Positions 1 to 7,227 of a stretch of DNA of 64,000 bases are shown here, piece by piece. The stretch's first letter is position 1. Each line of letters begins with the position of its first letter. This DNA is from Bacilli bacterium. Lineage in GTDB: Bacteria > Bacillota_I > Bacilli_A > RF39 > UBA660. The stretch covers positions 1 to 64,000 of the forward strand of contig JAFZKH010000003.1 in NCBI GenBank assembly GCA_017553685.1, written 5' to 3'. The translations under genes were made by a program, and so were the position numbers. The notes beneath the pieces were generated by a model. It ran no database searches, was not told where the DNA came from, and worked only from the letters and a program-made list of their open reading frames with translations.

Positions 1-26
1 ATAATCATTTCTGTTTGTAAATATCT

Positions 27-90
27 TTTTATCATTTTTATCATTTTTATTTACTTTTATGTTGACAAATTTATCATTTTATTTTATTAT
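27..90 (+). promoter_or_regulatory. Promoter and candidate operator repeats of the repressor gene
   Basis: A -35 box TTGACA lies at 62-67 and a -10 box TATTAT at 85-90 with a 17-bp spacer, directly ahead of the GGAGG ribosome site at 97-101. The sequence TTTATCATTTT recurs three times (about 28-38, 38-49 and 70-80), overlapping and preceding the promoter. Direct repeats of this kind over a repressor promoter are compatible with autoregulation. That role is an inference. Confidence 0.5.
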
Positions 91-109
91 GATATTGGAG
101 GTAGCAAAC

Positions 110-772
110 ATGAATAAAATTGAAATGAGAAAAGTATTAGCTAATAATCTTGTGGTATTATTAGACTATAAAAAAATATCAAGAAAGAATGTTGCTGATG
201 ATCTTAAACTATCTTATACAAAGGTATGTGATTGGACAAGAGCAAGAACTTATCCAAGTGAAATCGAGTTAGGAAAACTTGCTAATTATTTGAAAACTAC
301 TGTTGAGCAATTAACTGATGGAGATTCATTAATTAATGATAATGGTTTTGAACCTGAACAATCATCAAAAAAAGCCAAGATATCAGTAATAGATATTGGC
401 TCTGAAGATTGGATTATTCATCCTGTTGATTATGAATGGGTTTCTACTAAATATCTTACACCAGAAACAGGTTATTTAATGTTTGATGTTATAGATGATT
501 TAATGTCACCTAAGTATGATATCGGTGATACTGTATTAGTAGAATTTCTAAATAATAAATCTATTAAAGAAGACGGAGATTATTTAGTTAAATTAAAAGA
601 ATTTGATTCTTGGTTATTCATTCATATTTATGTAAAAAAAGATGGCTACTTAGTTGCACCACTTAATAACAACAATTCAAAATCAATCTTACCTAGATTT
701 TATACTAAGAAAGAATTCACAGAAAGTGCTACACAACCTCATAAAGCTATAAGAGTTTCTAAAAATATATAA
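110..772 (+). CDS. HTH/S24-fold repressor with degenerate peptidase site
   Basis: This 220-residue protein has the layout of a phage CI or LexA-type repressor. An N-terminal helix-turn-helix domain (about residues 8-72) is followed by a beta-rich S24-like C-terminal domain (about 105-215). The start at 110 is chosen because GGAGG lies 8 bases upstream; an in-frame ATG at 59 has no ribosome site. Where self-cleaving S24 members carry Gly-Asp-Ser-Met, this protein reads Asp-Asp-Leu-Met (129-132). The region that should hold the catalytic Lys reads Leu-Phe-Ile-His-Ile-Tyr. Self-cleavage therefore looks lost. It sits beside an integrase, so it probably represses the integrative element; the target is inferred. 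Confidence 0.75.
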   Translation: MNKIEMRKVLANNLVVLLDYKKISRKNVADDLKLSYTKVCDWTRARTYPSEIELGKLANYLKTTVEQLTDGDSLINDNGFEPEQSSKKAKISVIDIGSEDWIIHPVDYEWVSTKYLTPETGYLMFDVIDDLMSPKYDIGDTVLVEFLNNKSIKEDGDYLVKLKEFDSWLFIHIYVKKDGYLVAPLNNNNSKSILPRFYTKKEFTESATQPHKAIRVSKNI

Positions 773-881
773 AAAAAATCTCGTACTGGAATACGAGATC
801 AATCAGAAATACCGTTTTGTTCGAGTCTGAGAAACTTTAAACAAATAAACATTATATAAATACAATGTAATGGGATTTCCT
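772..881 (-). ncRNA. Candidate small antisense RNA over the integrase leader
   Basis: On the minus strand there is a -35-like TTGTAA (910-915), a 16-bp spacer and a -10 TATAAT (888-893). About 105 bases downstream comes an 8-bp hairpin (778-785 with 792-799) followed on that strand by eight T, a clear Rho-independent terminator. No ORF is present between them. The implied RNA of about 110 nt is antisense to the leader of the integrase gene. Its existence is inferred from promoter and terminator only. Confidence 0.45.
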
Positions 882-947
882 AAATTAATTATACCACTTT
901 TATATAATATTACAAGTTTTTAACGGTATTTCCTTTGTAGAAAGGAA
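806..947 (+). promoter_or_regulatory. Integrase leader with alternative pairings over the ribosome site
   Basis: An 11-bp perfect inverted repeat pairs GAAATACCGTT (806-816) with AACGGTATTTC (922-932). Overlapping its right arm is a second hairpin, TTCCTTT (930-936) with AAAGGAA (941-947), which buries the only ribosome binding site of the integrase (start 955). The two pairings are mutually exclusive, as in a translational switch. Whether the switch operates is an inference. Confidence 0.45.
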
Positions 948-954
948 TTTATAT

Positions 955-2079
955 ATGGGTGTGTATAAAGACAAAAGGCCTACTAAAGATGGTAAGATTT
1001 GGTTTTTTAAGACTCAATATGAAGATATTGATGGTACTCATAAAACTAAAAAATCAGGTAGATATGCAACTAAAAAAGAAGCAGAAGATGCTGAGTTTGA
1101 ATTTAAATTAAAACTAAGAGAATATGAAAATACTAATAATGTAACTTTTGAAGAAATGATTAGGATGTTTATTGATTTTAGAAAGGATAAAGTTAAAGAA
1201 AATACTTTATATGGTTATAACAATAAATTACCCTATTTAAAATCGTTATATAAGGTTAAATTAAAAGACTTTAATTATCCTGTTTTTGAAAGATGGCATG
1301 ATGAAATAAATAGCACTCATCTTGCTACAAGAACTAAGAATGATATTTATAAGCTATTAAAGACTATTTTAAATTATGCTACTGCTTGTCATGAGTTTAA
1401 TTTTGCTAAGGTATATCCTAAAATGTATAACTTTAATGATCCTAATGAATTTCCTAAAGAACAATTATTCTTTACTTATGAAGAATTTAAACAATTTCTT
1501 TCTGTTGAAACTGATATTAAGTGGATTGGTATTTTTGAAATATTATATTATTGTGGATTAAGACGTGGTGAACTTAGAGGATTACAATGGAAAGACATTA
1601 ATTTTAAGGATAGAACTTTAAGCATAACAAAGCAAATTAATGACCGCTGTGGTTCCATCAAAAACTGGCGATTCTCGGTTCCTAAAACCAAAAGTAGTAT
1701 AAGAACCTTAAAGATGCCACAAGTCCTTACAAATGACCTTAAAATGATGAAATGCGAGGCAGAAAAGATATCTGGATTCAATGATAATTTCTTTGTAGCT
1801 GGAGATATATTTCCTGTATGTAGTAATACTCTAACCCATCATAAAAATATTAACTGCAAACTTGCTAATGTTAAACAGATTCGATTGCATGATTTCAGGC
1901 ACTCATGTGCATCTCTTTTGGTTAATAAAGGAGCCAATGTGCAAGTTGTTGCAAAATACCTAGGACATACAAAAGTTGAAGAAACACTAAAAACTTATTC
2001 GCACCTTTTTACAAGCACTTTAGATGAAGTGGTTGCCGTAATAGATAATTTAGATAACAATAAAACCGACGAATTCTAA
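955..2079 (+). CDS. int: Tyrosine recombinase / integrase
   Basis: A 374-residue site-specific recombinase of the Tn916/phage integrase type that would excise and insert the surrounding element. The N-terminus (1-60) resembles the beta-rich arm-binding domain, 65-150 is the SAM-like core-binding domain, and the catalytic domain spans about 170-370. Visible catalytic features are the first Arg in Gly-Leu-Arg-Arg-Gly-Glu, a Lys in the Pro-Lys-Thr-Lys segment, His-Asp-Phe-Arg-His, Leu-Gly-His and the Tyr nucleophile in Thr-Tyr-Ser-His. Length is normal for the family. It converges on the RelA/SpoT-domain gene, with a shared terminator. No att site could be assigned. Confidence 0.93.
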   Translation: MGVYKDKRPTKDGKIWFFKTQYEDIDGTHKTKKSGRYATKKEAEDAEFEFKLKLREYENTNNVTFEEMIRMFIDFRKDKVKENTLYGYNNKLPYLKSLYKVKLKDFNYPVFERWHDEINSTHLATRTKNDIYKLLKTILNYATACHEFNFAKVYPKMYNFNDPNEFPKEQLFFTYEEFKQFLSVETDIKWIGIFEILYYCGLRRGELRGLQWKDINFKDRTLSITKQINDRCGSIKNWRFSVPKTKSSIRTLKMPQVLTNDLKMMKCEAEKISGFNDNFFVAGDIFPVCSNTLTHHKNINCKLANVKQIRLHDFRHSCASLLVNKGANVQVVAKYLGHTKVEETLKTYSHLFTSTLDEVVAVIDNLDNNKTDEF

Positions 2080-2093
2080 TCATCGGTTTTTTT
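2062..2093. terminator. Bidirectional terminator between int and the RelA/SpoT gene
   Basis: AAAACCGA (2062-2069) pairs with TCGGTTTT (2083-2090), with A-runs to the left and T-runs to the right. It serves both convergent genes, whose 3' ends overlap by four bases. Confidence 0.8.
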
Positions 2094-4892
2094 AGTTTCG
2101 AGTTTGTATGTAGTTTCATCTTTAATTATACTCTTATCTCTTTTATTCTTTTCGATTTGATATAGTGTTTTAAATCTCTTAACTTCTTTATCTACAAACT
2201 CTTTTACTTTCTTATTCTTTGGCCTAAGAGATTTAAAGAATAAACTTTTGTCATTAAATGCGTTTGCAATACCATATTCACCAGATACAACACCGGTATT
2301 GAAAAGTAGACAATCTATTTCATTTAATATTTTATCACTTCCATCAACCTTAGATATAATAAATTCAAAAATTTTCCAGCATGATGTTGAAGCATCAAAT
2401 AATCTACATAAATCTATTACTTTAGTATAAGTTTCATAATTATCATTTTCGCTCAAATATTTTAATATATCACTACCCAATTCATCATTATATTCGCCTA
2501 TCAAGTAATGTATATAATTTGATATTTTATAGTAATCATATTCTTTTAAGATATCCATGCACAATGATAAGTTATTATATCTTTCTTCACTATAATTACT
2601 GCAATCAGTTAAATTAATGTGACTATACGAATTGTATAGATTAGCATTTGGATTGTCAGCAATCTTATTTCTAAGAAGTTTTCTTAAATCATCTGGATAT
2701 ATTTCAAATAAATCGTTTAAAAAATATTCATCTAATCTGTTAAATTCACTATATCTAAAATTAACAAGTAATATTTGTAGGTCATCATAACTATACTTCT
2801 CAATGATCTTTTTTTCTGCATGAGGATTATATAACAATTCTCCCATAATTCCTTTATTGTGATCATTATATTCTTTGACTTTATTTAAGAAATATTTTTT
2901 ATATTTTTCATTATTTACTAAATCGTTATTATTAACAATTAGTTTTAATATACTTAATATCAGTTTTTCGTTTTTATCTTTCTCTGCATATTTTATTATT
3001 CTATCTAATACTTTTAAATCTATATTCCCAGCTCTAAGCATAGCTTGAATAATTTTGTCTGCTTTTATCACATCATCAATTTCATACTTATAATTTTTAT
3101 CTTGTTTAACAATTCCAAGAAATACATATTCATTCCATTTAGTTTTAATTATTTCTTTTCCGTATTTTTTTAATGATCCGACATCAATTAAAAATCTTCC
3201 TGCATTATATATATTTGAATTACAAGTTTCTTCATTGTCCATTGTATTCAATATAGCAATTATTTCCTCAATGTTATCCTCTTTAAAATCTTTAGTATAT
3301 TTATCCAAATATAATTTTCTAAATTCTTCTTTTTCATTGTACTTAGCACCCGGTATTTCATCGATAGAAAAATTAAATATCATTGCATATAGTTTTTGCA
3401 CTTTATCTGCTTTTAATCTTTTATAAAATTTACTATCTTTTAGTTGCGTATTTTTCCAAACACATACAGATTTATATAATTCATTTTTACTAAAAATATC
3501 TATTTTATCATAATTATTATTAAAAAAATCGTATATTGGATTACAGTCAAATATATCAGTATTTCTTTCTAAATCATAGTTAATATTAATCAATGCACGC
3601 AAAGCTTCATTTGAATGATTATTTAAGAATATATTTAATAATTCATCTATTGATCTATATATCTTTGTTTTATAATTATCATTAGGATTTGTCTTATTAC
3701 TTACAAAATTAATTTTATTCTTCTCAACTTCTTCACAATAATTATAGTTTATATCACAAAAGTATTCAGCAAGTTTTATCTTAATATATTCGTCTGCTTC
3801 TTTATCAATTATTAAAGAATATGCCATCTCATGGACATTATAATATCCATATCCTCTGCTAGAATCAGCTTTGTCCGAAACCATTAAATTTTCTAAAAAT
3901 TTATCAAATTTGTCTACAATATTATTATTAACAGATATTCCATATAAAATTGAAATTATATTTTTAAAGTCATCAAGCCATAAATATTTATAATATTGTA
4001 AGAATTCTAATAATTTACCATATTTATATTCATATGTATCATAATTCAAAAAGTTAGCAGTTTCTACAGGTAATTCACTAAACTTTTTCACTATGGAATA
4101 TATTATTCCTGAATCATAAATATTTTTATACTTTTCTTCATTTTCATTAACCAACGGAATGATTTCAACCATTTTATTAATAATATTTTCCAATTCATTT
4201 AAAGAATTTACTTCTTGAAGCTTCTTATTAAAATCTTTATCTAATAATAATTCTATGTTTTTGGCACCTGTTTTGATGCTATCTACACGTCTGTTAATAA
4301 ATTCTAAACTGGCTACAACATTTAATATATCTTTTCTTGATTTTTCAAATATCTTCTTTATTCTTTCATACTCTTTGCTATCCTTTGATTGTAATTCATC
4401 TACATCCTTATAAATTATATTATGCCCAAATTCATTCATTGCATGAGACAATACTGTTGTCAATTGAATTTCACATAACATTCCCTTAAACTTATTTACA
4501 TCTTTTTTTAGTGAAATTGTGATATTAGTTCCATCATATTTCATAATATCTTCAGATGGTCTATATGATTCAATATTAAATTCATCGTAAATAATATCAT
4601 TAAATCTTTTTAAATCTTCTTCATTATAAAAAATAACTCTTACACCACTAAGATCATTTAAATTCTTAATATTACCACAAACCCCATTAATTATTTTTTC
4701 CGTCAATTTATTTTTCAGTGAATCATAAGATTTAACACGACTATTTAATGATTGGTATTTAATTCCATTTTCAATAAGAATATTTTTTACTTTATTCTCA
4801 ATATAAGATGTAAACTCAACATATGATAATTGAGATGATAAATATTCTTTTAACATTTGATCTTTAACCTTTTTTAATTTCTCAAACTCCAT
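2076..4892 (-). CDS. Giant RelA/SpoT nucleotidyltransferase-domain protein
   Basis: This is a 938-residue protein with an N-terminal RelA/SpoT nucleotidyltransferase domain (about residues 30-200) and a long helical C-terminal part (about 210-930) I do not recognise. In the domain one sees Asp-Leu-Ser-Gly-Val-Arg-Val-Ile and Cys-Glu-Ile-Gln-Leu-Thr-Thr, which match the conserved Asp and Glu strands of (p)ppGpp synthetases. The usual Gly-Tyr-Arg-Ser-Ile-His segment is replaced by Tyr-Asp-Gly-Thr-Asn-Ile-Thr. No HD hydrolase, TGS or ACT domain is present. Its place beside an integrase and its solo synthetase domain recall toxic small alarmone synthetases used in anti-phage defence. Function is inferred. 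Start follows GGAGG with 8-base spacing. Confidence 0.7.
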   Translation of the reverse strand: MEFEKLKKVKDQMLKEYLSSQLSYVEFTSYIENKVKNILIENGIKYQSLNSRVKSYDSLKNKLTEKIINGVCGNIKNLNDLSGVRVIFYNEEDLKRFNDIIYDEFNIESYRPSEDIMKYDGTNITISLKKDVNKFKGMLCEIQLTTVLSHAMNEFGHNIIYKDVDELQSKDSKEYERIKKIFEKSRKDILNVVASLEFINRRVDSIKTGAKNIELLLDKDFNKKLQEVNSLNELENIINKMVEIIPLVNENEEKYKNIYDSGIIYSIVKKFSELPVETANFLNYDTYEYKYGKLLEFLQYYKYLWLDDFKNIISILYGISVNNNIVDKFDKFLENLMVSDKADSSRGYGYYNVHEMAYSLIIDKEADEYIKIKLAEYFCDINYNYCEEVEKNKINFVSNKTNPNDNYKTKIYRSIDELLNIFLNNHSNEALRALININYDLERNTDIFDCNPIYDFFNNNYDKIDIFSKNELYKSVCVWKNTQLKDSKFYKRLKADKVQKLYAMIFNFSIDEIPGAKYNEKEEFRKLYLDKYTKDFKEDNIEEIIAILNTMDNEETCNSNIYNAGRFLIDVGSLKKYGKEIIKTKWNEYVFLGIVKQDKNYKYEIDDVIKADKIIQAMLRAGNIDLKVLDRIIKYAEKDKNEKLILSILKLIVNNNDLVNNEKYKKYFLNKVKEYNDHNKGIMGELLYNPHAEKKIIEKYSYDDLQILLVNFRYSEFNRLDEYFLNDLFEIYPDDLRKLLRNKIADNPNANLYNSYSHINLTDCSNYSEERYNNLSLCMDILKEYDYYKISNYIHYLIGEYNDELGSDILKYLSENDNYETYTKVIDLCRLFDASTSCWKIFEFIISKVDGSDKILNEIDCLLFNTGVVSGEYGIANAFNDKSLFFKSLRPKNKKVKEFVDKEVKRFKTLYQIEKNKRDKSIIKDETTYKLETKKTDD

Positions 4893-4914
4893 ATATTATC
4901 CTCCTTATAAAAGA

Positions 4915-4960
4915 AAAATTCTATACTTTAAATTGTATAGAACTTTATGATTACATTATA
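4915..4960 (-). promoter_or_regulatory. Promoter and 8-bp inverted repeat upstream of the RelA/SpoT gene
   Basis: The repeat TTCTATAC (4919-4926) pairs with GTATAGAA (4935-4942). Read on the minus strand it is followed by five T and then the GGAGG of the RelA/SpoT gene. A -10-like TATAAT sits just upstream at 4955-4960. The element may be an operator or an attenuator hairpin in the leader. Confidence 0.45.
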
Positions 4961-5404
4961 CTACTTTATCTCTTAAATGTCTGCAATAATCACGCAGTTT
5001 TAGCAAAACTTGTTCCCAAGTTGTTCCCAAGAATTCTTTTCAATCTTCTATATGCTTGCAAACCCTTATAAACATTGGCTTAAATCAATTCTATTTTTTC
5101 ATTGGATGTGGCAGGGGGAAGAGAGCAATATAAAAAGATGGATTTTCCATCTTTGTTTGTTTATATCATATTTGCAAAAATTGATTTTTGTATAACAAAA
5201 ATGATTTTTTTGTAGGTGAATTTCTTCTAAAAATAAATATTTGTTATATTTATTTATAAAAAATGAATTTTTGAATTAAAAATAATCAAAAATTGTTTTT
5301 TTGTATATATAAAATCAAATTTTAATCCTTATATATTATTTAATATTTTAGAAATCTTTTTAAAATAATTTCTAAAATATTAAATATAAACAAAAAAAGA
5401 TAGA
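4961..5404. other. AT-rich intergenic stretch with short repeats
   Basis: No convincing gene is seen. The stretch holds a tandem 11-bp repeat TTGTTCCCAAG (5010-5020 and 5021-5031), a 9-bp hairpin with loop TTT at 5134-5154 resembling a plus-strand terminator, several poly-A/poly-T runs of the form AAAATTGATTTTT, and copy 1 of the dispersed palindromic repeat at its right end. It may contain the right end of the integrative element, but no matching att repeat was found near position 1. Confidence 0.5.
5321..5390. repeat. Dispersed palindromic repeat, copy 1
   Basis: An 18-bp perfect inverted repeat, ATTTAATATTTTAGAAAT (5338-5355) with its complement at 5368-5385, encloses a 12-base loop. The flanks, including TTAATCCTTATATATT to the left, are also shared with copy 2. 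The same sequence recurs at 8661-8722 and 12,862-12,930. It lies just beyond the stop codon of the minus-strand hydrolase gene. Confidence 0.9.
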
Positions 5405-6013
5405 TTATTCTATCTTTTTATATAAATAATCAAATGGTAATTGTTTAAAATCATAAGTATCTTTTGAAAAATGATGATCTTGTCCATTAATAACAAAGTA
5501 TTTTACTTTGTTATTATTAATTAAGTCTAATAAACCAACATAATTAATAGATTGATCTTCACTACCATAGATTAATACTATTTGTTCTTTATTAAAGTTT
5601 TCTAAACCTTCTTTTGTTTTATGATAGTTATACATTAATGGAGCATTAATAAGTAATAATCTTTTTATTTTAGGATACTTAGTTCCAAACCAGACTCCGA
5701 TTAAGGCTCCTGCTGAATGTCCCATATAATATATTTCATAGTCTTTTATATTATTTTCTTTAGTATAGTTATCTATTACTTCCATAGCATCCTCTAAAGG
5801 ATTTATTCCATCAAATGGATTAGAAGAACATATAACAGTAGATCCATATTGTTTATTTATATTTAATGCTATTTGTAAGTATTTATTATTATAACCATAT
5901 AAAGAACCATTTTGACCTGCTTTTATAAAAAATATATTAGAATTACCTTTTATTATTCCATAATCTATTATTTCTTTATTAAATTTTCTATGTAATATAA
6001 TATCAAAATCCAT
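5405..6013 (-). CDS. Small alpha/beta hydrolase
   Basis: This 202-residue protein belongs to the alpha/beta-hydrolase fold. The nucleophile elbow Gly-His-Ser-Ala-Gly is at 98-102, with a candidate acid Asp153 (Gly-Ser-Glu-Asp-Gln-Ser) and a candidate His180/181 (Gln-Asp-His-His-Phe), giving a complete triad. No signal peptide or membrane segment is visible, so it should be cytoplasmic. The substrate is unknown; serine esterase or lipase-like activity is the family expectation. The start at 6013 is chosen because AGGTGAT precedes ATG by five bases; the GTG nine bases upstream is part of that ribosome site. It stands alone between a dispersed repeat and the structured-RNA region. Confidence 0.8.
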   Translation of the reverse strand: MDFDIILHRKFNKEIIDYGIIKGNSNIFFIKAGQNGSLYGYNNKYLQIALNINKQYGSTVICSSNPFDGINPLEDAMEVIDNYTKENNIKDYEIYYMGHSAGALIGVWFGTKYPKIKRLLLINAPLMYNYHKTKEGLENFNKEQIVLIYGSEDQSINYVGLLDLINNNKVKYFVINGQDHHFSKDTYDFKQLPFDYLYKKIE

Positions 6014-6038
6014 ATATATCACCTAAATATATTATAGC

Positions 6039-6118
6039 AAAAAAGAGCAGGAGTACAGGTAAATTCCTGCAGTCATGCTCAATAAACTATGGTACACGAA
6101 ATGACAGTGTAGCATGTT
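6039..6118 (-). ncRNA. 3' segment of the large structured RNA, with terminator
   Basis: This segment holds a 36-nt hairpin module (6045-6080) that recurs at 7793-7828. The outer stem is GAGC/GCTC here and GAAC/GTTC in the other copy, a compensatory change, while the internal part around CAGG-TAAAWT-CCTG is nearly invariant. On the minus strand the hairpin is followed by six T (6044-6039), so it can act as a Rho-independent terminator. A second hairpin, TACAC/GTGTA, lies at about 6091-6112. It follows the stop of the last small ORF. Confidence 0.6.
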
Positions 6119-6119
6119 A

Positions 6120-6374
6120 TTAAAGATAGTTGGGACTTCTTTCAGTTTGTGTTTGACGTAATTCTGCTATTTCAAGCAAGCAATCCATAATCATTTGAGT
6201 ATCAATATTTTCTTTATTTGCAATAATATAGTCTATCATCTTGTTTTGAAGATCTTCTCTTTTTTTCAAAACTAACATAATTCCAATGGTAGTAGTTTCA
6301 TCTACATTTAATACTGCTAATAATCTTACTAAATATATCTCTGTTTGAGTTAAAACATTATCTTTATTATCCAT
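6120..6374 (-). CDS. Small helical protein of the RNA-associated family (member a)
   Basis: An 84-residue unknown protein, predicted largely helical, with no signal peptide. Its middle part (about residues 28-74) aligns by eye with the three upstream small ORFs: a block of the form I-x-I-M-L-x-L-K, then a run of hydrophobic-charged heptads, and a final I-x-x-L-x-L-x-I-A-x-L. It carries an N-terminal extension and a polar C-terminal tail that the others lack. AGGAG lies seven bases before ATG. It is the last of four tandem genes embedded in the structured-RNA region. Function unknown. Confidence 0.65.
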   Translation of the reverse strand: MDNKDNVLTQTEIYLVRLLAVLNVDETTTIGIMLVLKKREDLQNKMIDYIIANKENIDTQMIMDCLLEIAELRQTQTERSPNYL

Positions 6375-6410
6375 ATATATCTCCTAATCAAATCATAAAA
6401 GAAGTATTAT

Positions 6411-6617
6411 CTACTCCTCTGCTATTGTTCTCCTTATTTTCAATAAGTTGTCTATTCTCATCAATTCTTTGTTGTCTTGATTCTTCTTCAAGTAATTTAA
6501 CAGTTTCTTTACTTGATATTCTGTTTTCAATGGATTCAAAATTGAAATTATTGTTTCTTTATTCATATTTGGTATCTTCAATAAGTAATCCATTATCTTA
6601 TTTCTCAATTCTTTCAC
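6411..6617 (-). CDS. Small helical protein of the RNA-associated family (member b)
   Basis: A 68-residue basic helical protein of unknown function. It begins at GTG with GGAAGAG eight bases upstream, and that ribosome site overlaps the end of the preceding small gene, suggesting translational coupling. The segment Ile-Ile-Ser-Ile-Leu-x-x-Leu-Lys-Thr matches the corresponding block in its neighbours, but it is the most diverged of the four. No catalytic motif is seen. Confidence 0.6.
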   Translation of the reverse strand: MKELRNKIMDYLLKIPNMNKETIISILNPLKTEYQVKKLLNYLKKNQDNKELMRIDNLLKIRRTIAEE

Positions 6618-6622
6618 TTACA

Positions 6623-6823
6623 TTACTCTTCCAAATGACATATTTTTAATGCTTTTGTTATTATTTTATCAGTATTTAAATCATTATCTTTATTTTCTAT
6701 CAGCCACTCAATCATTTCTATCTTTTGTTTATCAGTTCTCAATAACATTATTGTTCCCCTGATATCATCCTTTTCTTTCATAAAATTAAGTAATAGGCCT
6801 GCTAAAATTTTTTTCAAATTCAT
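6623..6823 (-). CDS. Small helical protein of the RNA-associated family (member c)
   Basis: A 66-residue protein of unknown function starting at ATG after GGAGG. It is about 60 percent identical by eye to the 67-residue protein at 7017-7220: both contain a Met-Glu-Trp-like Ile-Glu-Met-Ile-Glu-Trp block, a Leu-Arg-Thr motif and the same ending His-Leu-Glu-Glu. The sequence is charged and helical with no membrane segment. A hairpin with a T-run lies just upstream of its ribosome site and may attenuate it. Confidence 0.7.
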   Translation of the reverse strand: MNLKKILAGLLLNFMKEKDDIRGTIMLLRTDKQKIEMIEWLIENKDNDLNTDKIITKALKICHLEE

Positions 6824-6826
6824 CAA

Positions 6827-7016
6827 TATTACCTCCGAATTTTTTAAAAAGCAGGCCTAATAGTACATCGATAAATCTTCACTACATCCTGCTTTATAAA
6901 TCTTGGTACATCTATTTATAATAGAATTTTTACAGATTTTCATCCAACCAAATTCTAATAATAGTGGTCACTGGTGAGAATTGCCAGCAAGCACCTTTAT
7001 ATATTATCTAATATAT
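6827..7016 (-). ncRNA. Internal segment of the large structured RNA
   Basis: Between two of the small ORFs lie 190 bases packed with complementary arms. AAAGCAGG (6848-6855) pairs with CCTGCTTT (6888-6895). An 8-bp pair TAGAATTT/AAATTCTA (about 6922-6957) follows. A copy of the CAC-stem-loop-GCA module lies at 6969-6989. The first hairpin is followed on the minus strand by T5 and the GGAGG of the next ORF. I read it as part of the same RNA as 7228-8045, interrupted by coding sequence. Confidence 0.55.
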
Positions 7017-7220
7017 CTATTCCTCTAAATGTGCTATCTTCAATGCTTGAGTTATTATCATATCTGTTGTTAACTCAGTTTTTTTATAGTTTTTTTCTAT
7101 CCACTCTATCATTTCTATTTGTTGTTTCTCTGTTCTCAAAGTTGATAGAATCCCTATTATATTGTCCTTTTCTTTTATGAAGTGCATCAAAATACCCTTC
7201 AAGATTTCTTTTGTTTCCAT
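7017..7220 (-). CDS. Small helical protein of the RNA-associated family (member d)
   Basis: A 67-residue charged, helical protein of unknown function, first of the four small ORFs in transcription order. AGAGG lies six bases before ATG. It contains Leu-Arg-Thr-Glu-Lys-Gln-Gln followed by Ile-Glu-Met-Ile-Glu-Trp, nearly the same as in the gene at 6623-6823. It follows directly on the long noncoding structured segment, so it would be translated from the same transcript. Confidence 0.7.
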   Translation of the reverse strand: METKEILKGILMHFIKEKDNIIGILSTLRTEKQQIEMIEWIEKNYKKTELTTDMIITQALKIAHLEE

Positions 7221-7227
7221 TTTTTCC

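Noticed and set aside
5010-5031. Tandem TTGTTCCCAAG as the att core of the integrase element
   Set aside because: No second copy was found at the other end of the window, so an att role is not supported.
5010-5195. Plus-strand ORF of 61 codons
   Set aside because: No ribosome site, it covers a tandem repeat and a hairpin, and its composition is not protein-like.
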